Program-made: the position numbers and the translations under genes
Source of the DNA: CAZIXN01 sp039180415
Lineage (GTDB): Bacteria; Planctomycetota; Phycisphaerae; Phycisphaerales; Phycisphaeraceae
Direction: 5' to 3'
Length of the DNA stretch: 64,000 nt
Assembly (NCBI GenBank): GCA_039180415.1
Contig: JBCDDH010000004.1
Span: 12,846 to 76,845, forward strand
Part shown: one piece after another, positions 42,572-51,892 of the stretch
Position numbering within the stretch: position 1 is the first letter of the stretch
Layout of the letters: each line of letters opens with the position of its first letter
The notes under the pieces: model-generated
Told to the model about the DNA's origin: nothing
Seen by the model: only the letters and a program-made list of their open reading frames with translations
Databases searched by the model: none

Positions 42572-43384
42572 TCAATCGCGTTTCGCCGCTTCGCGCAGCG
42601 TCGCGACGGCGTCGGCCAGGAGCAGCCCCGGCACGAGCGCCCCGGGCGGCCCCTCGACGTGCAGGTGCGTCTCGACGTCGTGGAGCTGCTGCTCCGCGAA
42701 ACCGACCGTGTCGGGAAAGTAGAGGAAAGCGGCGAGCGCCCACGGCTGGTAAGTGGTGTAGTCCGGCTGGGTGTGCTGGAGGTGGTAGCGCGCGGCGGCG
42801 TGAGCTTTAGCGAGCCCGGCGTCGTGGCCTATCGCGATGGCGGCGTTGAACAGACCGTGCAGCGCACCCATTTCCGCAAAAGTCCACTCGTCGGGGGTCG
42901 TGTCGACGTCTGGCGGGTGCATCGGAGTGTCGGATTCGAGGGCACCGACCTCCATGTCGAGCCAGTCACGGGACATATCAAACTGATCGTTCACCGCGTT
43001 GGACAACCAAGGCAACTCGAAGGCGTCGCCGAGCTCATCACCGGCACACGACACGACCCCGGCGTCTCGTGCGAGGCCTACCGGGTGAACACCCAACCCG
43101 GCGCGGTGTAAACCGGCGGCGAGGTACAGGTAGTGCGGGCGGCTGTGGCCTCGACCGTCACGGAAACGTACGCGGGTGCCGTCGCGGATCGCTTCCAGCG
43201 TCGGCAGGTAGTCAATCCCAACGGATTCGCCCGAGAGCAATGCCTTCGCCGCTGGCACCCATTCCATAAGCGACCTTACGTGCTCGCCCTCTCGCGGCTT
43301 GGTCGGCGACGCATTGATCGCCAGGTCCAACGCCTTGGCGGCGAGCGTTTCGACGATGGGCAGATACTTCTCGACATGATCCAT
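42572..43384 (-). CDS. Conserved hypothetical soluble protein
   Basis: 270 residues, no signal peptide or membrane segment. Features: a central acidic region (HPPDVDTTPDEWTFAEMGALHGLFNAA, about 155-181) and a His/Trp/Tyr-rich helix region (AAARYHLQHTQPDYTTYQPWALAAFLY). The C-terminal part LRRAL-like helices suggest an all-alpha fold. I do not recognise a family. The ATG is fixed by TACGAT 6 bases upstream. It ends 14 bases before pckA on the same strand. Confidence 0.7.
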   Translation of the reverse strand: MDHVEKYLPIVETLAAKALDLAINASPTKPREGEHVRSLMEWVPAAKALLSGESVGIDYLPTLEAIRDGTRVRFRDGRGHSRPHYLYLAAGLHRAGLGVHPVGLARDAGVVSCAGDELGDAFELPWLSNAVNDQFDMSRDWLDMEVGALESDTPMHPPDVDTTPDEWTFAEMGALHGLFNAAIAIGHDAGLAKAHAAARYHLQHTQPDYTTYQPWALAAFLYFPDTVGFAEQQLHDVETHLHVEGPPGALVPGLLLADAVATLREAAKRD

Positions 43385-43390
43385 ATGAGC

Positions 43391-43396
43391 ATCGTA
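43391..43396 (-). promoter_or_regulatory. -10-like box (TACGAT) of hypothetical gene
   Basis: Minus-strand TACGAT, 6 bases before the ATG at 43384. Confidence 0.45.
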
Positions 43397-43435
43397 AATC
43401 CCGGAGATGGCCGGCTCCGGGATTTGATCAACACC

Positions 43436-44404
43436 TCAGAACTCGATGCGGCCCGCGACGCGGACGAACCCCGCGTCGTCGAGGTCGCGGACGTTGTCGG
43501 TGTCGCGGAGGTCGAAGCCCTGCTCGAACTCTTGGTCGAACGCGAGGCCGCCCGACACGCTGAACGTCACGCCGGTGTCGAAGGTGTATTGCACGCCGCC
43601 CTCGATGATCTGGGCGGAGAAGAACAACCGTTCGTCGGAGTCCTCGTCGGCGAGTTGGAAGCCGTCGGTATCGCCGCCGTATTTCGCAAAGAGCGTGACG
43701 CTGTCGGTCAGTTTGTAGAACGCGTCGGCCTCGAAGGCGATCCCCGCGGCGGCGACGATGAATGTCCACCTGTCGCTGGGCGTGTAAACGATGCGGTTGA
43801 GCGGGAAGCCGACGACGAAGGTGAATTGCTCGCTGAGCCGGTTGGAGTAGACGAGCGCGGGCAGCGGGATGTCGGGGAAGACGGTGCGGTTGCCGTCGAA
43901 GTCGACGCCCAGGGTCAGGCCGGTGGTCGGGCTGAGCCGGGTGGACGCAAAAGCCGAGCCGAGCGCGTACCAGCCGGACCCATCGCCGAAGGGGTTGGTC
44001 GAGGCGTGACCGAACCCGACGCTGCCGCCCCACTGCCAACGGTTGTCGAAAGCCTCGAACTGGCCCAAGATCATGCCGCCGGCAACGGCGACATCGTTGA
44101 GCCGTTCGGGCAGAAGCGGGTCGGACGTGCCCAGGTCCAGATGGGTTAGCTCGTAGGCAAACGTCAGCTTTTGTGGCGACTCGCGGTCGGGGCGGAAACG
44201 ACCGCCGGTGCGGAGGATGTTGAGGTCCAGGTCGGCCGAGTCGGGGCTGTCGGTTTCGGTGGGAATGAACAGGTATCCGGCGACCTGATCGATCGGTCCG
44301 GCGGCGTCCCAGGGCGAGGTCAGCAGCGCAAAGTTGGTTTGCCCCGCGGCCGGGAACACGAGCAAAGCAAGCAGAGCGGCGAGAGCGGGCGTGGTACGTC
44401 GCAT
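43436..44404 (-). CDS. Predicted outer-membrane beta-barrel protein
   Basis: 322 residues. Signal peptide 1-21 (RRTTPALAALLALLVFPAAG). The mature chain shows alternating hydrophobic strands typical of a beta-barrel (KLTFAYELTHLDLG, WQWGGSVGFGHAST, GLTLGVDFDGN, FTFVVGFPLNRI, AFYKLTDSVTLFAKYGG, GVTFSVSGGLAF). It ends in FVRVAGRIEF, with the C-terminal Phe needed for Bam-dependent insertion. It looks like the DUF6268-type outer-membrane proteins, but the family call is tentative. No transport function can be inferred. AAAGG lies upstream of the ATG. Confidence 0.75.
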   Translation of the reverse strand: MRRTTPALAALLALLVFPAAGQTNFALLTSPWDAAGPIDQVAGYLFIPTETDSPDSADLDLNILRTGGRFRPDRESPQKLTFAYELTHLDLGTSDPLLPERLNDVAVAGGMILGQFEAFDNRWQWGGSVGFGHASTNPFGDGSGWYALGSAFASTRLSPTTGLTLGVDFDGNRTVFPDIPLPALVYSNRLSEQFTFVVGFPLNRIVYTPSDRWTFIVAAAGIAFEADAFYKLTDSVTLFAKYGGDTDGFQLADEDSDERLFFSAQIIEGGVQYTFDTGVTFSVSGGLAFDQEFEQGFDLRDTDNVRDLDDAGFVRVAGRIEF

Positions 44405-44472
44405 GGGAGCCTTTCACGGAAGCTTGGCAGACCCCAAGAGAGTAACCGCGCAAGCACGCGGACCGCCGCCGA

Positions 44473-46011
44473 TCAAGACGCCGACAGGCCGAGCCGTTCG
44501 TACTGCTCCGCAGGCGCATCGGCACGACGCATTTCCCGCAGGAGGTATTCGACCATCCGGCGTTCGACGGCGGCGTCTTCGATCGCCGTGTTCTGCGACG
44601 GATCGGCCTGCGTATCGAAAAGCATCGAGCGCATCGACGCGCGTTCAAGTTCGGGAACCGGATTGTGTTGGCGGTCGGCCGGCAGCCCGATCTTCAGCGT
44701 CGGACACCCTTTGGTGAACGAGAACGGCTCCGCCAGCGCCACGCGGTCCGACGACAACTCCTCGGGCTTGAACCGCGTGTTCATGTGCGTGGGCATCAGC
44801 GTGTAATCAAACAGCGGCGCGTTGTTGCTGCCGGCCCCGGGCGACGGCTCCGGCAGGCCCCGCGTGTACACGTAGCGCCCATCGGTCACGTTTACGGCTC
44901 GGCCGTGGTAGCCGAAGATGCCCGCCTCCCGCACCGGCGTGTCGGCAGCGATGGTGTCGGTCAGGTCGTGCCCAAGCATGTCGGGCGTGGGGGCAACGCC
45001 AAAAAGATTCAAGAGCGTCGGCCCCAGATCGACGCTGGGCTGCACCAACGCCCCACGTCGTTCACCCGTCTTCCCGCACCGAGGGTCCCACACGAAAAAC
45101 GGCGTCCGCGCGATCGGGTCGCGTAGCGGCATCCAGTTCTTGAGCCACTGGTCGCCTTCACCCAGGAAGATGCCGTGGTCGGTGCAGACGACGAGCATCG
45201 TGTCGTCCCATAGGCCGTACTCGTCGAATTTGTCGAGCACCCGGCCGAGGCTGTGGTCGCACATCGCCAGCAGCGCGGCGTACTGGTGGCGCATGTGCTC
45301 GACCCATTCGGGAGACTCGGTCACCGGGCCGTAGTCGGGCCAGTCCCACTGTGTCGGACCTTCCCAATTCCGGTAGTGGTCTTCGTAGGCGGCACGGAAT
45401 TCGTCGTGGACGAAAAACGGTTCGTGCGGGTCGAAGCACTCGAGTTGCAAGAACCAGTGGTCGGCGTGGGCGTTGCGATCGAGGAAGTTGATGCCGGCAT
45501 CGAAGGTCCGCGTCTGCGAATGCTCGGCCACGGTGGGCATGAACTTGCGGTTGACCCGGTCCTGCCGGATGCCGCGGACGGGTGACGCATTCTTCGCCGC
45601 GTACCGGCTATCCGGCGGTTCATCTTCGGCTTGGCCCATCCACAGATCGCCCTCCTGCCCGCGGTGATGTTGCCAAGTTCCGTAGCGGTGGTGGTAGGTC
45701 GCACCGCCGTCTTCCCAGTAGTGGTAGTGGTCAGAGATGAGCGCGGTCTCGACGCCGGCTTCCTGCAGCATCTGCGGCACCGAGTCGTCGAACGGCTCGA
45801 GCGGTCCCCAGCTTCGGTGCAGGAAGTTCGGCCGACCGGTATGGAAATCGCGCCGTGCGGGCATGCACGGCATCGAGCAGACGTAGCTCGTGTCGAACGT
45901 CACGGTGCGCCGGGCGAGGCGGTTGAACTGCGGGGTGTGCGTCCAATCGCAGCCGTACGGCTCGAGAAACCGACGGTTCAGCGAGTCGAACATGAGCATG
46001 ACGGCTTTCAG
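44473..46011 (-). CDS. Sulfatase (formylglycine-type) without signal peptide
   Basis: About 512 residues. Metal-binding N-terminus KAVMLMFDSLNRR and active-site motif SMPCMPARRDFHTGRP (C-x-P-x-R, where the Cys before MPAR is the residue converted to formylglycine). Further ligands are in LFDTQADPSQN and VVCTDHGIFLGEGDQW. It hydrolyses sulfate esters, perhaps of sulfated polysaccharides. No signal peptide is visible, so a cytoplasmic location is likely. The first ATG (45999) has no ribosome site at the right distance. A CTG at 46011 has GGAGG 6 bases upstream and gives the family's usual start (M-KAVMLMFD), so CTG is preferred. Confidence 0.9.
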   Translation of the reverse strand: MKAVMLMFDSLNRRFLEPYGCDWTHTPQFNRLARRTVTFDTSYVCSMPCMPARRDFHTGRPNFLHRSWGPLEPFDDSVPQMLQEAGVETALISDHYHYWEDGGATYHHRYGTWQHHRGQEGDLWMGQAEDEPPDSRYAAKNASPVRGIRQDRVNRKFMPTVAEHSQTRTFDAGINFLDRNAHADHWFLQLECFDPHEPFFVHDEFRAAYEDHYRNWEGPTQWDWPDYGPVTESPEWVEHMRHQYAALLAMCDHSLGRVLDKFDEYGLWDDTMLVVCTDHGIFLGEGDQWLKNWMPLRDPIARTPFFVWDPRCGKTGERRGALVQPSVDLGPTLLNLFGVAPTPDMLGHDLTDTIAADTPVREAGIFGYHGRAVNVTDGRYVYTRGLPEPSPGAGSNNAPLFDYTLMPTHMNTRFKPEELSSDRVALAEPFSFTKGCPTLKIGLPADRQHNPVPELERASMRSMLFDTQADPSQNTAIEDAAVERRMVEYLLREMRRADAPAEQYERLGLSAS

Positions 46012-46113
46012 AGCAAACCTCCGCTTCCGTAACTGGCCAAAAAGCTTGAGCCGGTCACGAATTCGAGCTTAGCGGAAGGCTTCGTCGGAAACCGCAAGAC
46101 GCTCCCGAGCGCA

Positions 46114-47103
46114 TCAGTTCGGAGTGTTGAGCGCGGCGAGGGCCGCCCGCAGCGCTAGCGCGGCCTGCGCCTCGGCGTTCCGGGCGGCGACGAGGTGTTC
46201 GGACGCGAGCGTGATCGCGTCGCGGTCTTCGACCACGGCGGCGTCTCGGTCGTCCTTCCACGGGAACAACGTCGCTACGGCCCGTAACCGATCGGCGACC
46301 ACGCGGTAAGCGACGTGCGCATCGCGGAGCGGGCCGGCCACCCCGGGCAGGCGCGTCGCCAAGCGATCGATGTACTCGACGGCGTGCCGACGGGCTTCGG
46401 ACCAGCACTGCGCGTTGTAGCTGTTGGACCAACGCACCGCCAAGCCCGATCGCAACTGGGCGACCCAATAGTCGTACGCCGGCAGCTGCGTCCGGTGGTT
46501 CGCCGCAAAACTCGGCCGCAGCGTCAAGGTGACCGCCCGCCACAAAGCGAGCCGCGCCGACCGGCCAGAGTCCACGGTCCGCGGCGTCGGGAACGCCAGG
46601 CAGAACGGCCCGCCCGGCGCATCGATCGCGTCCCAACGCACCCGCGCGGGCGTCGGGCCGCCCTCGACGCAGAGGTAATCCTCTCCCTCGACACCGTACA
46701 CCACCCCGAACTCCGGCACGCCCAAGCCCCACACCACGCACGGTCGCCCCGCCGCGGTCTCCCGCCGAGCCAGCTCGAACGCCTCCCGGGCGTGGGCGCG
46801 GGTCCGGTCGTTGCGGCGCCCGCCGGCGTAGCACTCCTGGGCGTAGAACGTCGTCGTCGATCGCCCCAAATCGCTGACTCCTTGGCTCAGCCGGTTCCAT
46901 TCCAAGAACGTGGGCCCCGAAGGGCAGAGCCCGTGGTTGATCGACAGCGCGAAGGCGTAGCCGCTGACGCCGGCGACCTCGGTTTGGTCGACATCGAGAC
47001 CCAAGCTTTGCATGCACGTCGCGACCGAACCGACGTACGACAGCCAAGCGGGCTGCCACGTCGGCACGGCCGACGCCGGCGACGAATCGAGGACGGTGGA
47101 CAT
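46114..47103 (-). CDS. Putative papain-like (BtrH/C39-like) domain protein
   Basis: 329 residues, no signal peptide. The N-terminal half resembles BtrH_N/C39-like domains: YVGSVATCMQSLGLDVD (candidate catalytic Cys at 30), then GYAFALSINHGLC and, further on, WGLGVPEFGVVYGVEGEDYLCVEGG, where a His/Asp pair would normally sit but the His is not obvious. The C-terminal 130 residues are helical and Arg/Ala-rich. The family call is weak, and the missing His suggests a non-peptidase role. The ATG at 47103 has a GGAG 7 bases upstream. Confidence 0.6.
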   Translation of the reverse strand: MSTVLDSSPASAVPTWQPAWLSYVGSVATCMQSLGLDVDQTEVAGVSGYAFALSINHGLCPSGPTFLEWNRLSQGVSDLGRSTTTFYAQECYAGGRRNDRTRAHAREAFELARRETAAGRPCVVWGLGVPEFGVVYGVEGEDYLCVEGGPTPARVRWDAIDAPGGPFCLAFPTPRTVDSGRSARLALWRAVTLTLRPSFAANHRTQLPAYDYWVAQLRSGLAVRWSNSYNAQCWSEARRHAVEYIDRLATRLPGVAGPLRDAHVAYRVVADRLRAVATLFPWKDDRDAAVVEDRDAITLASEHLVAARNAEAQAALALRAALAALNTPN

Positions 47104-47221
47104 GAGAAAGCTCCGACGACGGAAAACAACCGCACAGCGAACAGCGGTTCACGCTAACCGCAATCCGAACCCGCACGCGTGAGCATTTGTCCTTAAGGGA
47201 CTTCTGTAGTCGTCGACGGCC

Positions 47222-48415
47222 TCACCGGTCGTCCAACAACTCGACGCTCGCGAAGCTCTTGCCTTCGAGCATCTCCAGCGAGGCACCGCCGCCGGTGCTG
47301 ACGTGGGTGACCCGGTCGGCCAAGCCGAATTGCTCCACAGCCGCCGCGGAGTCGCCGCCTCCAATGATGCTCGTGGCGTCGGACTCGGCGATCGCATTCG
47401 CGACGGCGCGCGTGCCGCCGCAGAACGGGGACATCTCGAAGACGCCCATCGGCCCGTTCCACACAACGGTCTGAGCGTTCTTGACGATTTCGGCGTAGCG
47501 CTTCCCGGTCTCGGGGCCGATGTCCAAGCCTTCGAAACCGTCGGGAATCTCGCCGGCTTTGACCACCTTTTTGTTGCAGTCGCCGGAGAAGGCGTCGCCG
47601 GCGTGGGTGTCGGTGGGGAGCACGAGCTTGTCGCCCCCCTTTGCAATCAGCTCCTTAGCGAGGTCCACCTTGTCGGGTTCGACGAGCGAACCGCCGACCC
47701 GGCCGCCTTGAGCCAGGCTGAAGGTGTACGCCATCGCGCCGCCGATGAGCACTTGGTCACAGACGCCCAGGAGGTTCTCGATGACGGTGATCTTGTCGGA
47801 GACCTTCGCCCCGCCGAGGATCGCGACAAACGGCCGCTTCGGGTTCGCCAGCGTGTCGGCGAGGTACTTGATCTCCTTCTCGACGAGAAAACCCACCACC
47901 GCGGGCTTGCCGGCGTCTTTCATCGCCTTGGGCACGGCGTACATGCTGGCCTGGGTGCGGTGGCAGGTGCCGAAGGCGTTGTTGCAATAGACGTCACCGA
48001 AGGACGCGAGCGTGGCGTTGTATTCGGGGTCGTCGCCCTTCTTTTCGCCGGCGTTGAAGCGGACGTTCTCAAGCACCAGGACGTCACCGGGTTGGACCGA
48101 TCCGGCCTTGGCCTGCGCGTCGGGGCCGGCGGTGTCCGCGGCGAGGGCCACGGGCTTGCCCAGCAGCTCGGCGAGCTTGTCGGCCGCGGGCTTGAGCGAG
48201 AATTCGGGATCGGGTGCGCCCTTGGGCCGGCCCAAGTGCGACATCAAGATCACCGATCCGCCGGCGTCGAGCGCGTGCCGGATCGTCGGCAGCGCCATCT
48301 CGATGCGGCGGGCGTCGGTGACGTTCTTTTCATCGTCGAGCGGGACGTTGAAGTCGCAACGCATCAGGACTTTCTTGCCGGACAGGTCGAGGTCGGCGAT
48401 GGTTTTCTTAGCCAC
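47222..48415 (-). CDS. pgk: Phosphoglycerate kinase
   Basis: 397 residues. Glycolytic ATP-generating enzyme. Motifs: KKVLMRCDFNVPLDD (13-27), SHLGRPKG (3-phosphoglycerate site), AILGGAKVSDKI (ADP site), VVWNGPMGVFE and the Gly-rich IIGGGDSAAA. The start is GTG at 48415 (V-AKKTIADLDL) with AGGAG 8 bases upstream; longer in-frame versions are not needed. The nearby glyceraldehyde-3-phosphate dehydrogenase gene, a frequent partner, is not in the window. Confidence 0.97.
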   Translation of the reverse strand: MAKKTIADLDLSGKKVLMRCDFNVPLDDEKNVTDARRIEMALPTIRHALDAGGSVILMSHLGRPKGAPDPEFSLKPAADKLAELLGKPVALAADTAGPDAQAKAGSVQPGDVLVLENVRFNAGEKKGDDPEYNATLASFGDVYCNNAFGTCHRTQASMYAVPKAMKDAGKPAVVGFLVEKEIKYLADTLANPKRPFVAILGGAKVSDKITVIENLLGVCDQVLIGGAMAYTFSLAQGGRVGGSLVEPDKVDLAKELIAKGGDKLVLPTDTHAGDAFSGDCNKKVVKAGEIPDGFEGLDIGPETGKRYAEIVKNAQTVVWNGPMGVFEMSPFCGGTRAVANAIAESDATSIIGGGDSAAAVEQFGLADRVTHVSTGGGASLEMLEGKSFASVELLDDR

Positions 48416-48520
48416 GGGGAACTCCTGGATTGGGGTCGAACGGTGGCGGAGCAATGTAACAACGCCCGGCGGCGAGCCGGGCGAAGGCGGGTTCACCATA
48501 GATCCGAGGTGCATGGAGGA

Positions 48521-49624
48521 TCAGTCGGCCGGATGGAGTTGGCCGTACGGGCGTTTGGGCAGATCGACGCCGGCGGTTGCGATCTGGCGGGGGAAGCCGG
48601 TACGCAAGAAGTCGTGGGGAAAGCCGAGCTTGAGCGGCGCGAGGGCTTCGATCTCCGCGAACTGCTCGTCCGTGAGGTCGAAGCCCAGGCAACCCAGCGA
48701 GGATTCGAGATGGCCGGGCGTGCGGGGGCCGATGATCACCGAAGGCACATACAGCCGGGCGAGCAGCCAGTTCATCGCGACCTGCGCGACGGACTTGCCG
48801 TGGGCGTCGCCGATTTTCTGCAAGCCTTCGATCAACGCGACGCGCTGCTCGTCGAGCTGCATGCCACGCATGCCGACGCCCTTTTCGTCGCCCCGCTGGA
48901 TCGCTTCGAGTTCGGCCCGGCCGTACTTGCCGCTGAGCACGCCGCCTTTGAGCGGCGACCACGGCAAAAGCCCGAGCCCCAGTTCGGTACACATCGGCGC
49001 GAGGTCGCGTTCGACGTCGCGGGTGATCAGCGAATACTCGAGTTGCATCGCGATCGGCCGGGTCAGGGCGTGGCACTTGGCGTAGGTGTGCAGCTCCGCA
49101 ACCTTCCAGGCGGGCGTGTCGCTGATCGCGACGTAGTGGATCTTGCCGGCCTTCACGAGATCGTCAAAAGCTCGAATCACCTCGTCGGTCGGCGTGGTGA
49201 AGTCCCAGATGTGGAGCCAGTACAGATCGATCGCGTCGGTCTTGAGGCGCTTGAGCGAGGCCTCGACCGCGGTCACCATCGACTTGCGGTGGTTGCCGCA
49301 GGCGTTGGGGTCGCCCTCGCGGCGTTGCAAGGTGTACTTGGTGGCCAGGACGAAGCGGTCACGTTCCCCGTGTGCTTCCAGGAAACCTCCGAGAAAGGTT
49401 TCGCTTTCTCCGTTGGTGTAGAAGTCCGCGGTGTCGATAAAGTTCCCCCCGGCCTCGGCGTAGCCTTCGAAGACTTTCCGTGAGTCTTCTTCGTTGGCAC
49501 CGGTGCCCCAAGACTCGCCGAAGTTCATGGTGCCCAGGCAAAGCGGGCTGACGCGGAGGCCCGAGTCGCCGAGGAGTTGATAATCGGTCAGGGACGTAGG
49601 AACGGGTTTCGTAGGAGATGGCAA
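48521..49624 (-). CDS. Aldo/keto reductase
   Basis: About 367 residues. NADPH-dependent (alpha/beta)8 oxidoreductase. Catalytic tetrad positions are visible: Asp and Tyr in FIDTADFYTNGES, Lys in VLATKYTLQR, His in YWLHIWD. N-terminal LGDSGLRVSPLCLGTMNFG is the usual start of the AKR11/YajO-like subgroup. Several starts are possible. TTG at 49624 has GGAG 7 bases upstream and was chosen; GTG at 49666 would add 14 residues without a ribosome site. Substrate unknown. It is followed by pgk on the same strand, 105 bases away. Confidence 0.9.
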   Translation of the reverse strand: MPSPTKPVPTSLTDYQLLGDSGLRVSPLCLGTMNFGESWGTGANEEDSRKVFEGYAEAGGNFIDTADFYTNGESETFLGGFLEAHGERDRFVLATKYTLQRREGDPNACGNHRKSMVTAVEASLKRLKTDAIDLYWLHIWDFTTPTDEVIRAFDDLVKAGKIHYVAISDTPAWKVAELHTYAKCHALTRPIAMQLEYSLITRDVERDLAPMCTELGLGLLPWSPLKGGVLSGKYGRAELEAIQRGDEKGVGMRGMQLDEQRVALIEGLQKIGDAHGKSVAQVAMNWLLARLYVPSVIIGPRTPGHLESSLGCLGFDLTDEQFAEIEALAPLKLGFPHDFLRTGFPRQIATAGVDLPKRPYGQLHPAD

Positions 49625-49728
49625 AACGAGGCTCCGGACGGAAGGAAGCGAGGTTGAGGACCGCACGTGGCGAACATTAGGCAGCGTTTCGGCTGATCCG
49701 CACGTCAAGCTTGCGCATCGCCGCCGGC

Positions 49729-51249
49729 TTATGGAGCCGGCGGATTCTCGGGCAATGGCGCGTCGGTCGGTTCGGGCTCGTCCTGCTCTCGCTCTCGTCG
49801 CTCGATCGGGTTGCCCGCCGCGTCTAGCTCTTCGGCCGGCACGTCCGCGCTCGCGGCGGTCTGAATGACCACCGGGTCCGGCCGGGTATGCACGTACGTC
49901 TGATTCCGCGTGATCCCCTTGGCCGCGCGGATGCCCCACACCGACGCGCGCGCGTCCGTCAACGACTCGGGTTCTTCGTGTTGCCGCTGCGGCGGCCGAT
50001 GCTCTTCTTGGTACAGGTGCACGGTCTGCGTCGGGAACGCGAAACTGACGCCCAACGCGTCCGCCAAGCGGACGATGTCTCGGAACAACCGATCCCGCTC
50101 GCGCAGCTCGGTGTTCCAGTCCGGCACCTCAAAAAACATGTACAGCAGCACCTGCAGCGAAGACTCGCCGAACTCGTTGCAATAGACCTGGTAGTAGTCC
50201 TTCCGCGTGTAAGGGTGCAAGCGGATCAACTCACGGATGCCCTCGGTGAACGCCGCGAGTTGCTCGGGGCTCGTGTCGTACTGCACGCCCAGCATCGTCC
50301 GCCAACGCCGATACCGTCGCCGGCCATAGTTATCGACGGCGGCGCGGACGAGGTTGCTGTTGGGGATCGTGATCTGCGAGTTGTAAAACGTGCGGATGCG
50401 CGTCGAGCGGAAGCCCACCTCTTCGACGATGCCCTCGTGGTCTTCGATCACGACCCAATCGCCGACGTGGAACGGCCGATCCAGCAGCACCGCCACCGAC
50501 CCAAAAAAGTTCTCCACCGTGTCCTTCGCCGCGAACGCGAACGCCACCGAGCCGATCCCCAGCGACGCCACCAACGGCCAGATATCGACGTCCAACGCCC
50601 GCGCCACAAACACCACGCCCAGCACCAACACAAACACCTTCAGCGACTTCCGCACCAGCGGGACCAGCACGTCATCGACCCGCGTCTTCGTGCCCTGGGC
50701 CTTGAAGATGAAGTAGTCGCCGATCAGGTCCAGCAACCGCCAAGCCGACACCACCCCCGCCAGCGACGCGAACACCGCCAGCGCGCCGTTGATCACCGTG
50801 TACGCCAGGCCGTCCAACCCCGTCAGCCCGAGCACCAGCAACCAAAACGACGACGACGCCAGCAGCCCCAACGGCCGCATCGTCTTGCGGACGCCCTCCT
50901 CGTCCCGATCCACGAACGCCCGCCCCGCCAGCCGGCCCGCAACCAACCGCAACAGGAACCGAATGAGCAAATCCAGCACCAACCCCAAAAAGATGACGGC
51001 GAGGATCAGCAGCCACTGCCAATACTTCAGCCCCAACGCCGTGTTCACGACCAGCTCGTCGGGCAGCCACGGTTCGATCGTTTCGCTGAAGCCGGCTTCG
51101 ACCACGTCGCCCAGCCCCGCCGTCGTGGCCGACGCCAGGCCCGAAACGCACACGATCCCCAACGCCAGCAAGAAAATGACACCGTACTCCGGGCGTAAGC
51201 CGAGCCGTTCCCCAATCCGATCGTGACGCGGGCTAGCGGTCTTCAACAT
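49729..51249 (-). CDS. MscS-family mechanosensitive ion channel
   Basis: 506 residues. Five predicted helices, then the MscS pore-lining helix and beta-domain: GIGSVAFAFAAKDTVENFFGS (about 237-257), RPFHVGDWVVIEDHEGIVEEV, GFRSTRIRTFYNSQITIPNS. The C-terminal 60 residues are acidic and disordered. It opens under membrane tension and releases solutes after osmotic downshock. The ATG at 51249 has a TACATT box 6 bases upstream, which excludes the longer in-frame version starting at 51399. Confidence 0.94.
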   Translation of the reverse strand: MLKTASPRHDRIGERLGLRPEYGVIFLLALGIVCVSGLASATTAGLGDVVEAGFSETIEPWLPDELVVNTALGLKYWQWLLILAVIFLGLVLDLLIRFLLRLVAGRLAGRAFVDRDEEGVRKTMRPLGLLASSSFWLLVLGLTGLDGLAYTVINGALAVFASLAGVVSAWRLLDLIGDYFIFKAQGTKTRVDDVLVPLVRKSLKVFVLVLGVVFVARALDVDIWPLVASLGIGSVAFAFAAKDTVENFFGSVAVLLDRPFHVGDWVVIEDHEGIVEEVGFRSTRIRTFYNSQITIPNSNLVRAAVDNYGRRRYRRWRTMLGVQYDTSPEQLAAFTEGIRELIRLHPYTRKDYYQVYCNEFGESSLQVLLYMFFEVPDWNTELRERDRLFRDIVRLADALGVSFAFPTQTVHLYQEEHRPPQRQHEEPESLTDARASVWGIRAAKGITRNQTYVHTRPDPVVIQTAASADVPAEELDAAGNPIERREREQDEPEPTDAPLPENPPAP

Positions 51250-51255
51250 CGACGC

Positions 51256-51261
51256 AATGTA
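51256..51261 (-). promoter_or_regulatory. -10-like box (TACATT) of mscS-like gene
   Basis: Minus-strand TACATT, 6 bases before the ATG at 51249. Confidence 0.45.
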
Positions 51262-51337
51262 ATGCGTCTGTCGATCCGCCCGCCCCCTTGACCGATCACG
51301 CGGACCGTAAACACCACCCGACGACCACGGCGGAAGG

Positions 51338-51605
51338 CTATCGGCTTGCCTGCGGCGCGGACTGAACCCGTTTAAAGACGAACGTGTCATCCGACGCAAG
51401 GTAGAAGGCTTGGGCCCGGATGCCCTGCTCGTAAATCCGCTCTGACTTCAGCGCACCGTTGAGCCAAACCTCAACTGCGGAACCTTGCGTAGCACCTTCA
51501 CCGCGTCATGGAACTCGGCGGTTGGAGCGTCATGGGCATCACCGCGGTTGGCGAGGAACAACCAACCACCAAAACCAACGACATAAACACGACAAACGAT
51601 CTCAT
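51338..51605 (-). pseudogene. Small lipoprotein gene broken by a one-base frameshift
   Basis: The frame from the ATG at 51605 reads MRSFVVFMSLVLVVGCSSPT, a textbook lipoprotein signal with lipobox LVVGC. It hits a TGA after SMTR (51498-51500). One base over, an open frame continues as GEGATQGSAVEVWLNGAL, then KSERIYEQGIRAQAFYLASD, ending near 51338. The second frame has plausible protein composition and would complete an 88-residue lipoprotein if one base were restored at the CGGTGAAGG junction. Codon use is less GC-rich than its neighbours. The joined reading is inference; no homolog is recognised. Confidence 0.5.
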
Positions 51606-51892
51606 GCACCTGATCTCGCGCACGACTTCATAGACCCAAGTCATTCGGCAAGCCCCGATCACAGGAAACGGTGACCGCAAACCGATGAACCCGCCGCAAA
51701 AAGCGCAGTACGTCAAGGATCAAGAAAGGTTTCAGCCCGACGTTATCAGGCGATCGGATGGATGGCTCGCTATCGGCCATCGCAGCGTTCGGGGTCAGAG
51801 ATGTAGGGGATGGACAAGAGATCGCAAAAAATGTGGCGGCAATGACCGGAACCGGTCCGCCTTAGCTCCGATTGGTCGCAGGACGCCAGAAT
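51606..51892. other. Intergenic stretch with lower GC, no supported gene
   Basis: About 290 bases with noticeably lower GC than the surroundings. A 69-codon plus-strand frame (51685-51894) lacks a ribosome site and has no recognisable features. The stretch precedes the rhodanese-methyltransferase operon and may be the remains of a recombination site, but I see no repeats at its ends. Confidence 0.5.

Noticed and set aside
47303..49483. 726-codon open frame on the plus strand opposite pgk and the aldo/keto reductase gene
   Set aside because: Antisense to two well-supported genes and without recognisable motifs.
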